Source: Hydractinia symbiolongicarpus (taxonomy: Eukaryota > Cnidaria > Hydrozoa > Anthoathecata > Hydractiniidae). From it: a DNA stretch of 64,000 nt. Positions 55,336 through 64,000 of this stretch are shown here, piece by piece (within the stretch, counting starts at the first letter, position 1; every line of letters starts with the position of its first letter). Location: the NCBI RefSeq assembly GCF_029227915.1, contig NC_079879.1, positions 23,454,501 to 23,518,500 on the forward strand, read 5' to 3'. The notes beneath the pieces are model-generated. The model was not told the DNA's origin. It saw only the letters and a program-made list of their open reading frames with translations, and did no database searches. The position numbers and the translations under genes are program-made.

Positions 55336-57443
55336 ATGCCTGGCGAAAATCGTAACCACTCTAGCAGAACCACACTTGTTCCCGGTGCTATCCCCACAAT
55401 AAACCTTCCTATCAAAAGTTTTCCTTCATCCTCCACATCTTCTAAGCCTCGTCAATCAGCACAATCAATTTTGCAGAAAAAAATTGAACCAGTGGAAAAT
55501 GTCATTACTGATCAGTACAAGTCATTTACAGATTTTATTTCTAAAACTCAGTTATTGAAATTAGTCGGTTGGAGTTTTACCTATACAAGTGATTGTGCTT
55601 CTTTTGCCTGTCATGATGCTATCCACTCAGTTCCAAAGTATGAGATATATGTTGATAATAATCTTGTTTTTACTGTTCGTGTTTTATTATGGTCTGTTCC
55701 TGCTAAACACGACATTTATTCTCAATCACTAAAATTTATTACAATCACATATTTAACAAGATTAATTATGGATTTGAAATTATGCCCAGGTTTGACAGAC
55801 CACTTTGTTGGTAGCTGTCTTGAGCACTGTGTTCCAAAAGTATTTAACATCAAGGATAGTACTAGTGCACCTCTTCATCAAAGCAAATGGTATCGATCTC
55901 CAAATTGCATAGTTCTTATTCCACCTTCTTCTGAAAAATGCTTGGAATGTGTTAGGTCGGAGTCAAAAGAAAGCCTAAGTTTGAAAAAGAAAAGGGACAA
56001 TTTAATTTCACCTGCCAAACTTAAAGCACCAATTTCCATGACTTCTCCAGACCGAATCATAAAAACCCTTCAAAATCACCGGTTGGAAAATAAAGAATTA
56101 AAGGAAGAGTTAAAGAAAATGCAAGATGAAATTTCCACTTGTGCAGTTCCAGTCCAAAAAAGTCTTGGTGATGATTTCATAAAAATTATGTCAACAACTA
56201 ATCGCAAGATACCACCATTCATGAAATTTTTTTGGGAAGAGCAGCAGAAATATTTATCATCATCGAAAACTGGTGTTCGCTATCATCCTATGATCATTCC
56301 TGCTTGGGTTTAGCTGCAAAATCCCCCGCCTTTTATGATGAGATTCGTGTTGACGATAAGAAAGACAGTGGTTTCTTGGTACTCCCTAGTAGACGTCGTT
56401 TAAGGGACTATAAGAACTATATTCGTCCAAAGCAAGGTTTTAACAAAGACGTTATCCAGGAATTGTGTATTATGGTCTCCAAATTCCAACCACATGAGAA
56501 ATATGCAATATTATTAATGGATGAAATGAAAATTCAAGAAAGTCTTGTGTGGGACAAGCATAATGGTGATCTTATCGGTTTTGTTGACCTTGGTGATATT
56601 GATCTAAATTATGTTGCGTTGAAAAAGGTTGATGAAATTGCATCTCATGTCTTAGTTTTTCTTGTGAGAAGCATTGTAAATCCTTTAAAATTTTCATTTG
56701 CAAATTTTGCTACTACCAATGTCACATCAATTCAATTGTTTCCTCTCTTTTGGAAAGCGGTTGGCATACTGGAGGAAAAATGTGGCATAAAAGTTGTTGG
56801 TGTCACAAGTGATGGAGCATCTCCAAACCGACGAATGTACCATATGCACCTAAACATGACCCGTGTAGCTGACATTAATGCGGGAGTGGACGTAACATAC
56901 CGCACTTTGAATGTTATGGCGGATGAGAAACGGTACATCTACTTCATCTCAGATCCACCACACTTAATTAAAACAGCCCGCAATTGCCTGAGTAATTCTC
57001 TTGCAGGAAAATGTACCAGAAGTATGTGGAATGATGGAAGTTATATCACCTGGAACCATATTTCAAAGTTATTCCTTGATGACTTAGACTGTGGATTACA
57101 TCTTGTTCCTAAAATAACAAATGACCACATCAAGCTCACACCATATTCAGTAATGAATGTACGTCTGGCAGCACAAGTGTTAAGCGAATCTGTCTTTAAC
57201 GCTCTTCAATTGTATGGACCACCAGAAGCTAATGCAACTGCCAAATATTGTAATATGTTCGACCAATTTTTTGACTGTCTTAACGACAAGAATACCAAAG
57301 AAGCAGCATTTAAACGTAAACCATTTCTTAAACCGTACACATCTGTTGATGATGAAAGATTCTTATGGTTGACCGAAACATTTCTAGGATATTTCAAAAC
57401 ATGGAAGGATTCAATTGCTGATAGGCCTGGTAATTACGGATAA
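55336..57443 (+). pseudogene. P-element/THAP9-like transposase, frameshifted and lacking THAP domain
   Basis: Frame 1 (ATG 55336, or 55276) opens with TTLVPGAIPTINLP, the linker that normally follows a THAP domain, but no C2CH finger precedes it. Next come a cysteine-containing region and a coiled coil (RLENKELKEELKKMQDE). Near 56300 the frame shifts: PMIIPAWV-stop in frame 1, CLGLAAKSPAFYDEIRVDDK in the next. Frame 2 holds the RNase H-like core: AILLMDEMKIQESLVWDKHN (first catalytic Asp), GVTSDGASPNRRMY, and YFISDPPHLIKTARN. It stops at 57443 after TETFLGYFKTWKDSIAD, short of the usual C-terminus. Decoded as one protein it would be nearly 700 aa; as it stands the frameshift and truncation should make it inactive. 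Confidence 0.82.
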
Positions 57444-57461
57444 TGTTCATATTCATATTTA

Positions 57462-58262
57462 CTAATCAGAATTTTTATCGTCTTCCACAAGACATGACTT
57501 TCCAGCTAATAAGATGTCCAAACTTTGAACTCCAAGCATACTTCTTGATTTTTTTGATCTCCTAATGCGACGATATAGGGTACTAAATACATAACCACTT
57601 AGATATTGATTTATGTTTCTTTCTTTGGGTGAAAAATTCACATGGGAAGAAAATTCTACAGTGTTTTCTTTTACAGTTGAATTAGTGAGATGAGCAAGTA
57701 CGTGATTAGCCACTTCAAAACCAAGGAGAATAGAGCTTCGATTTGATAAATTTCTGAAAACAATATTTTCAGACACAGATTTATAGAAGGCCGGATAAAA
57801 CTTTTCAGCATCGCCTTTAAAACTACCAATCACATCTCTGACAAAACTATAGGAAAAGTTTGTATCGTCGTTTGTAATAACATAATTGACAAATTCATTT
57901 CTGGTCTTCTCACTATAGCATTCATCTTTAGAAAGTTTACTTGCACTTAATTGGGTGTACTTCTTAAAGTATAACGGATGGAGCTTGGTTTCAGCAGTAG
58001 TGAGGCTGTCGTCATTTAACTGGTTTTGTGGCTGACGATGTTTCGCATTTCGGTGTCTTGTGAGTCCCCGTTGTGTTTTGCATGTTTTGGAGCATATATC
58101 ACAGGAAAAACAGCTTTCAGAAGGGTCGTCAACTATTTCTTCAACAATTTCGGATAATTCTTTAGTTAAATCACGATTTTTCTCTAATAAATCTTCATCA
58201 ATAACAGCCAAGATTGCATCAAAATCATCTTCACCAAAGAAATCCTCCCCATGGGCAGCCAT
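57462..58262 (-). CDS. C2H2 zinc-finger partner protein of the P-type transposon
   Basis: ATG 58262 to TGA/TAG-side stop at 57462, 266 aa, uninterrupted. An acidic N-terminus (FFGEDDFDAILAVIDEDLLE) is followed by one C2H2 finger (CDICSKTCKTQRGLTRHRNA-KH) and then a helical domain (YPAFYKSVSENIVFRNLSNR to INQYLSGYVFSTLYRRIRRS). I recall similar finger-plus-helical proteins in aquatic-animal genomes near P-type transposases but cannot name a family. Its position inside the inverted repeats, convergent with the transposase, suggests an accessory protein. It could supply DNA binding in place of the lost THAP domain; that is inference. Confidence 0.7.
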   Translation of the reverse strand: MAAHGEDFFGEDDFDAILAVIDEDLLEKNRDLTKELSEIVEEIVDDPSESCFSCDICSKTCKTQRGLTRHRNAKHRQPQNQLNDDSLTTAETKLHPLYFKKYTQLSASKLSKDECYSEKTRNEFVNYVITNDDTNFSYSFVRDVIGSFKGDAEKFYPAFYKSVSENIVFRNLSNRSSILLGFEVANHVLAHLTNSTVKENTVEFSSHVNFSPKERNINQYLSGYVFSTLYRRIRRSKKSRSMLGVQSLDILLAGKSCLVEDDKNSD

Positions 58263-58739
58263 TATTGATAATTCCGTGCAGTCTTAAACTGGCCACCCCG
58301 ATTTAAGAAACATATCTACTTGTGAACAATAGGAACACATTATGGACGGCCCGGAATTACCAGACTATCTCTTTTCTTATGACTATGATTTAAACCAGCC
58401 TGGCCCAGAGTCAATTCTTCGCGCCGTCTCGGCTATCAAAAAAGCGAAAAATTGCCCTGGGAACGAGGTTGATGCTTCAACTAATTGTAATTGTCCTAAA
58501 TACACCTTGTGCCGATTTTGAAAAAGTAATGCGCGCGCATTATAAAGAGGCAATATTTAAAGGGTCATATTTTCAAAATGGCAGTTTTGGTAGGTAAACA
58601 AACTAAAACCGTAAATAGCTGTATGTACAGTTTTGTCCCGTTTATGAGGGGAATTGATATATATTATATCATTACAAGGGTATTTAAAGAAAAAATAGAA
58701 TTAAAGCTATTAGTTTTTAATATCTTACTCAAAATAAAT

Positions 58740-59758
58740 CCTTCTTATATGAACAAATCAAAACAAACTTGGAACCGATTGCGCTCCCAAGCTTCGCTAC
58801 CATCTATGTTTGCCAGAACATATGGGAGCAAATTAAATATTCAGTCTTGTTTATGTATATTCTGCAATTTAAACCCCACGGGCGACGCGGGCGTCGCGAA
58901 TTGTAAACAAACATCTCCATCTTTTTACCATGGATGAAAATAATAACATACTTGTCATTTGAAAAATTTAAAATATGGAGTGTCAACGCTCCGAAAACCT
59001 TTTTACACATCCGGGGAAAGATTACTGAGGGTGGAATTGATGATTTAGAAGCAAGGTATACATTTGTTAAAGAGTTTTAAAAATGTGACTGTTGTGGAAA
59101 AGGTTTATTAGAAGTCAAATCACCTTTTCGATCAAAGGAGAACAACTAACTGCATGTAATTTACCCTACTTGGAACAAACTCTTAGCGATAAGAATGAAA
59201 AGATAACAACATTAAAAACAGACTGCAGTTACTATTTTTAGGTGCAAGGACAATTATCTGTATCAGGTAGAAACTACTGTGATTTTTTGGTGTATACAAC
59301 AGCTGGCTATCATTTAGAAAGAATATTTTTTAAACAAAAATTATGGGAGGAAATGCAAATAGAACTTGATTGTTTTTGGTCAAACATTTTATGCCCAGAA
59401 TTGTTTAATGGGCAAATTAAGAATCAGCTAAATAACAATAGAACAAACAACGAAAACAAACAAAAATCGGTTAGAAAATCTCAACAAAAACCACCTATTG
59501 TAGACGCACCTCCAGCCAAGATCCAGAAAACAAAAAATAAAGTTAAAACAACAAAGAATCCAATGATTGAAATTTATCTGTGTGGAGTATGTCAAAAACC
59601 GCTATCTACAAAACCAACAAAATATGAAGATTTTAGTGTAGGGTGTGATAAATGCCCACTTTGGTATCACTTCACATGTGCAGAAATTCCTTGGGGGTAG
59701 ACGCTAGCAATTTCGATCAATGGATTTGTGAATGGTGCCGAAACATCACAAGTATATA
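58740..59758 (+). pseudogene. YqaJ-type nuclease fused to PHD finger, broken
   Basis: Broken frames give CDCCGKGLLEVKSPF (about 59083), the conserved LLEVK-P core of YqaJ/lambda-exonuclease-like recombinases, then after a TAG or possible acceptor VQGQLSVSGRNYCDFLVYTT and YHLERIFF, followed by CPELFNGQ. A basic linker leads to a PHD finger: CGVCQKPLS, VGCDKCPLWYHFTCAE, then after a one-base frameshift near 59690 WICEWC, completing C4HC3. YqaJ-PHD proteins occur as second genes of some eukaryotic DNA transposons (ISL2EU, as far as I recall). Stops and the frameshift make it non-functional. Confidence 0.65.
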
Positions 59759-59760
59759 AC

Positions 59761-60625
59761 CTATACAATAATACACACACTTAAATAACATGTTTTATAT
59801 ATTGGAAGTTGTAAGTTTGTTAGGGCAGCACATATTATAATAAGGTCATCAATATGATGAGTAATTTTTTTTGGTGATTTTTTATATTTACGAACAATAG
59901 CTGTCTTGACAGAAGCCCCTCTCCACTTTCGCCGGATGTAATTAAATAGCTTGTCAAACAAGTTTTTTGATTATAAACCAGTAAAAAAAAGTATACATAC
60001 AATCTTTTTCCAACTTTTCGATTTTGTTGTTTAAGTATTTCAGTTTACTTGCCAACTGTTTGATTACTTTTAACCAAAGTTTTTATTATAATATCTTTGT
60101 GATTGTTATATTTGGCACAGTGATGATATAACAAAATACTTAAACTAAATTTTACAATGTTCACTAACATAAAGAAAAATGTAAAAATTGAATAGGAAGT
60201 AAATACTGCAAGAGATGTATCATCGTATGCTGAAGATTGATATGCATTTTCCCCCATCAAAATATCATTTACAGTGGCTGCATTATCATAATTATCAATG
60301 GGCAGTTCACTATCATTCACTAATGGTAATTCAGATGCTTGTATATCATTAGTAGCTACGATGTGTTGTGATGATGACGATGCAGCATCAATAGCTTTCT
60401 TTCCCTTTGATCTTTTGGGTGGAAGAGCCTGTTTCGTTAAAACACATCTTTTACTGCCAACTAAGTTTTCAACTTTTCCTGCTGATTGGGATATCTTTCA
60501 GATGGAAAGGGATTTTCCTTTGTTGGGTATCCATCAATGAAATGATCCGAACAAACTCTTGAATGTTTGCCTGGAACCCAGCAGTTGTTAGTGGGAAGAT
60601 GCTTTATCCAAAATGCGATTCCGTG
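59761..60625 (-). pseudogene. THAP/DDE transposase relic (ISL2EU- or Harbinger-like)
   Basis: The minus strand from about 60618 reads FWIKHLPTNNCWVPGKHSRV then CSDHFIDGYPTKENP, the C-terminal half of a THAP finger (second Cys-His pair). A shifted frame gives KRCVLTKQALPPKRSKGKK, then a hydrophobic stretch (FTSYSIFTFFFMLVNIV). Near 59961-59761 is YIRRKWRGASVKTAIV with DDLIIICAALTNLQLPIY, the typical end of a DDE_Tnp_4 transposase. The catalytic centre is deleted. The 5' end is cut by the Helitron array starting at 60655. It converges on the YqaJ-PHD gene, the two-gene layout expected of an ISL2EU-like element. Confidence 0.6.
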
Positions 60626-60654
60626 GTTTTAAATTTAAATTATTATTAGAATAA

Positions 60655-61333
60655 ACTAGTCGATAAAGACCCGTGGAGAAATCCACTTCGGCAATAGGAC
60701 ATTGAAAATGTTGGTTTGCTGTCGTCGGCATTGCAAATCCAAAAAAAAAAAAAAAAAAATTGGCGAAATTTAGTTTATTCGTTGCCTGTAACGTGTAGAG
60801 GTTGAAACGCTGATCAAAATAATATAGGATCATAACTTTTCTACGAACAACAAAAGACATAAAAGGGTTTTCAGAAATTTATATTCCTGTTACCTTCATC
60901 GTATAGACCTTGAAACGATGATTAAGAAAATGTATAGGATCATATATCTTTGACAAACGGTTGCAGAGATATTAGGGTTTAAAGATTTTTTGATGACGTC
61001 ATCAACCCGTCCATTCCAAAACGGATTCGGGGACCCAGGTTTGGGAAACTTACCCAAATTGGTCCAAGGTGGTCCCTAGTTACCCACGCGGTGAAAAATC
61101 ATTGACGTCACCAACTCGTTTCCAAGTTATTTAGCCTCAAAGTTTTAGGTGCACTGTAATGGCTTCATTATATTAATATATGATATTGACGTTAAAGTGG
61201 TGTTATTGACGTCGCGCCGTAATGTCTGAATATTTACCATATTAGACATGCATTTTTCGGCAATATCAAAGGAAAATAAAGACATCCACTTTGCCTGTCA
61301 CAGAGACACGGAACTGGCGTATTATTATATAGA
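60655..61333 (-). mobile_element. Non-autonomous Helitron, array 2 unit 1
   Basis: On the minus strand begins TCTATATAATAATACGCCAG (61333) and ends, after the hairpin GTGGATTTCTCCAC, with ...TTATCGACTAG at 60655, followed by T: canonical TC...CTAG-T Helitron ends with a 3' hairpin about 12 nt upstream. Contains a 19-bp poly-A stretch and TGACGTCA motifs. No Rep/helicase gene. Confidence 0.82.
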
Positions 61334-62075
61334 CTAGTGGATAAGGCCCGTGGAAATATCCACTTAGGCAGAAGGACAATGGAAAAGTAGGTTGTTTTAG
61401 ATTTTTTGCTGACGTCAGCAGTGCAATTACAAAAATATTTGGCGAAATTTAGTTTATTCGTTGCCTGTACTATGCAGATGTTAAAACGCTGACCAAGAAA
61501 ATGTATATGATCATATCTTTTTGATAAGCAGTTAATGAGACATAAGGGTTTTAACATTTTGCTGATGTCAGCAATGGCCAGTCAAACCCCCCAAATTTTT
61601 TTTTAGAAATTTGTATATACCTGCTGCCTTCATTGTATAGGTCTTGAAACGCTTATCAAGAAAATGTATAGGATCGCGTTTTTTTGACAAACGGTTGCAG
61701 AGATATTAGGATTTGAAGGTTTTTCGATGACGTCATCAACCCGTCCATTCCGAAACGGATTCGGGGACCCAGGTTTGGGAAAATTACCCAAATTGGTCCT
61801 AGTTGATCCCTAGTTACCCACGCAATGAAAAATCATTGACGTCACCACCTCGTTTCCAAGTTATTTGGCCTCAAAGTTTTAGGTGCACTGTAATGGCTTC
61901 ATTAATTTAATATAGGATATTGACGTTAAAGTAGTGTTATTTTCGTCGCGTCGTAACGTCAGAAAATTTAACATATTAGACATGCATTTTTCGGCAACAT
62001 CAAAGGAAAATGAAGACATCCACTTTGCCTGTCACAGACACACAGACAGACACACCTAGCGTATTATTATAGAGA
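61334..62075 (-). mobile_element. Non-autonomous Helitron, array 2 unit 2
   Basis: Same ends as unit 1 and directly abutting it. Contains GCTGACGTCAGCA near 61408 and GATGACGTCATC near 61727, and the conserved GATTCGGGGACCCAGGTTTG block. Confidence 0.82.
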
Positions 62076-62663
62076 CTAGTCGATAAATCCCGTGGAGTAA
62101 TCCACTTAGGCAGAAGGACAATGGAAAAATAGGTTGTTTTAATTTTTTGCTGACGTCAGCAGTGCAAATACAAAATAAATATAATTTTTTAGAAATTTGT
62201 ATACGTGTTGCCTTCATCGTATAGATCTTGAAATGCTGATCAAGAAAATGTATATGATCATGTATCTTTGACAAACGGCTGCAGAGATATCAAGGTTTAA
62301 AGGTTTTTTGATGACGTCATCAAACCGTCCATTCCGAAACGGATTCGGGGACCCAGGTTTGGAAAACTTACCCAAATTGGTCCCAGGTTGTCCCTAGTTA
62401 CCCACGCGGTGAAAAAACATTGACGTCACCACCTCGTTTCCGAGTTATTTGGCCTCAAAGTTTTAAGTGCATTGTAATGGCTTCACTAATCTTAATTAAC
62501 TTTCCTTTGACGTCAATACTATTTTATCGGTAAAGTTTGGTAAATTACAGAACAATTTTATAGGCGATGTTTTATAGAATTTGTTAAAGAAAATTTTGAA
62601 GAATGTAATCCACTTTGCAAAAGTGACAGACAGACACACGGAACTGGCGTATTATTATATAGA
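62076..62663 (-). mobile_element. Non-autonomous Helitron, array 2 unit 3
   Basis: 588 bp, same ends; internally shorter than units 2 and 5. Retains the TGACGTCA pairs and the GGGGACCCAGG block; its 5' part (minus) diverges. Confidence 0.8.
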
Positions 62664-62826
62664 CTAGTCGTTAGCCCGTGGAAAAATCCACGGGTTTGCC
62701 TGTCCTTTAAATTTACCCGTTGCAACAAAGTGGATAAAAATATATCGCATTTGATATTCGTGCACATTTTAAAAATTTCGTGTTTCCGTTACGGGAGGCG
62801 GCTTTCGCGGACAGACAGACAAAATA
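62664..62826 (-). mobile_element. Minimal Helitron derivative, array 2 unit 4 (163 bp)
   Basis: Ends CTAG at 62664 with the best hairpin of the array, CCCGTGGAAAAATCCACGGG (8 bp stem, perfect). The other end is an altered TATTTTGTCTGTCTG (minus strand) in place of TCTATATAATAATACG. No TGACGTCA motif. Confidence 0.65.
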
Positions 62827-63576
62827 CTAGTCGATAAGGCCCGTGGAGAAATCCACTTAGACAGGAGGACAATGTAAAAAGTGGTTATTTTAGACCTTTT
62901 GCTGATGTCAACAGTGCATATACAAAAGGAAAATTGGCGAAATTTAGTCATTTGTTGTCTGTAATGTGTAGAGGTTGAAACGCTGATCAAAATAATGTAT
63001 AGTATCGTAGGTCTTTGACAATCGCCTAAGGAGATATAAGGGTGTAAAAGTTTTGCTGACGTCAGCAAAGTCCCTACCAAAAGTTGCAAAAAACATTTCT
63101 TTACAAATTCGTTGCATTCATCATATAGATCTTGAAATGCTGATCAACAAAATGTATAGGAACATGAACTTTTGACAAACGGTTGCAGAGATATTGGGGT
63201 TTGTAGGTTTTGTGATGACGTCATCAACCCGTCCATTCCGAAACGAATTCGGGGACCCAGGTTTGGAAAACTTACCCAAATTTGTCCCATGTGGTCCCTA
63301 GTTACCCACGCGGTGAAAAATCATTGACGTCAGCACCTCGTTTCCAAGTTTTTTGGCCTCAAAGTTTTAGGTGCACTGTAACGGATTCATTATTTTAATA
63401 TAGGATATTGACGTTTAAGTAGTGTTATTGACGTCGCGCCGTAACGTCAGAAAATTTAACATATTAGACATGCATTTTTCGGTTACTTCAAAGAAAATTT
63501 CGGTAAGATCAAAGGAAAATAAACAAATCCACTTTGCCTGTTACAGACACACAGAACTGGCGTATTATTATATAGA
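62827..63576 (-). mobile_element. Non-autonomous Helitron, array 2 unit 5
   Basis: 750 bp, full-length type, canonical ends; contains GATGACGTCATC near 63215 and duplicates of the TTTTTCGGTTACTTCAAAG segment near its 5' end. Confidence 0.82.
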
Positions 63577-64000
63577 CTAGTCGATAAGGCCCGTGGAAAA
63601 ATCCACTTAGGCAGGATAACAGAGAAAAACAACCGTCATTTAAATTTTGATGACGTCAGCAGAGACATGTCAGAACACAAAATGTTTTTTTCAGAAATGT
63701 GTATGTCTGTTGCCTTCATCGTATAGATCTTGAAACGCTGAGCAAGAAAATGTATAGGATCATATACTTTTGACAAACGGTTGCAGAGATATTAGGGTTT
63801 AAAGGTTTTTTAATGACGTCATCAACCCGTCCATTCCGAAACGGATTCGGGGACCCAGGTTTGGGAAAATTACCCCAATTGGTCCTAGGTGGTCCCTAGT
63901 TACCCACGCGGTGAAAAATCATTGACGTCACCACCTCGTTTCCAAGTTATTTGGCCTCAAAGTTTTAGGTGCACTTTAATGGCTTCATTAATTTAATATA
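63577..64000 (-). mobile_element. Non-autonomous Helitron, array 2 unit 6 (cut by window end)
   Basis: 3' end CTAG at 63577 with hairpin GTGGAAAAATCCAC; continues past the window, so the array is longer than seen here. Confidence 0.8.

Larger units (their letters stand above)
55139..58399. mobile_element. P-type transposon, 3.26 kb, two convergent genes
   Basis: Inverted repeats at 55139-55179 (GCTGATTTAAACATAGTCAT...AGTCTGGT) and 58359-58399 (ACCAGACTATCTCTTTTCTT...AACCAGC), 41 bp each with few mismatches and similarity continuing inwards. Between them a P-type transposase (plus) and a zinc-finger gene (minus) converge, with 18 bp between their stop codons. A target duplication could not be identified. 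Both genes look shortened at their 3' ends, suggesting an internal deletion. Confidence 0.72.

Noticed and set aside
58342-58521. 60-codon plus ORF (MDGPELPDYLFSYDYDLNQP...) divergent from the zinc-finger gene
   Set aside because: It runs through the right 41-bp inverted repeat of the P-type element and has no recognised domain; more likely open by chance.
60298-60540. 80-codon plus frame
   Set aside because: Overlaps the minus-strand THAP relic, which has recognisable motifs.

Overview
The window is eukaryotic DNA: AT-rich, with GT-AG introns, pol III box A/B modules, LINE, Penelope-like, Helitron, Polinton, pogo/Tigger, P-type and other cut-and-paste transposon remains, and no bacterial operon structure. 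The mix of transposon families fits an early-branching metazoan. A cnidarian (perhaps a hydrozoan) is my best guess, with a sponge as the alternative. This is inference from family resemblance, not a database result.

Layout. 1-1.8 kb: decayed exons of a zeta-crystallin-like quinone oxidoreductase. 1.9-7.2 kb: a heavily mutated Polinton (Maverick) with family-B DNA polymerase pieces and small downstream ORFs, then a (TA)n tract. 8.0-8.5 kb: an intronless GNAT acetyltransferase interrupted by one in-frame TAA. 9.3-34.9 kb: a 25.6-kb head-to-tail and nested array of non-autonomous Helitron-like units, all in one orientation, several with a tRNA-like pol III module. Later insertions sit in the array, and undisturbed sister copies give exact empty sites. 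They are a complete 3.53-kb pogo-type transposon (spliced DDE transposase plus a divergent HIRAN-domain gene), a 1.1-kb Tc1/mariner-like non-autonomous element, one nested Helitron unit and a LINE 3' end.

36.7-43.7 kb holds the most gene-like host DNA: three tandem minus-strand genes with the same four-exon, all-phase-1 architecture. Each encodes a signal peptide, an acidic pro-region, a basic cleavage-like site and a short cationic tail; two of the tails carry four similarly spaced cysteines. Part of a fourth locus may follow. I read this as an uncharacterised lineage-specific family of secreted precursors (prohormone, antimicrobial or venom-like).

44-55 kb is gene-poor, with MITEs, SINEs, a Penelope-like relic and a LINE relic. 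55.1-58.4 kb: a P-type transposon with a THAP-less transposase (one frameshift) facing a C2H2 zinc-finger partner gene, bounded by 41-bp inverted repeats. 58.4-60.6 kb: relics of a YqaJ nuclease-PHD gene and a THAP/DDE transposase (ISL2EU-like). 60.66-64 kb: a second head-to-tail Helitron array with canonical TC...CTAG termini, whose units carry CRE-type TGACGTCA palindromes. It runs off the window.
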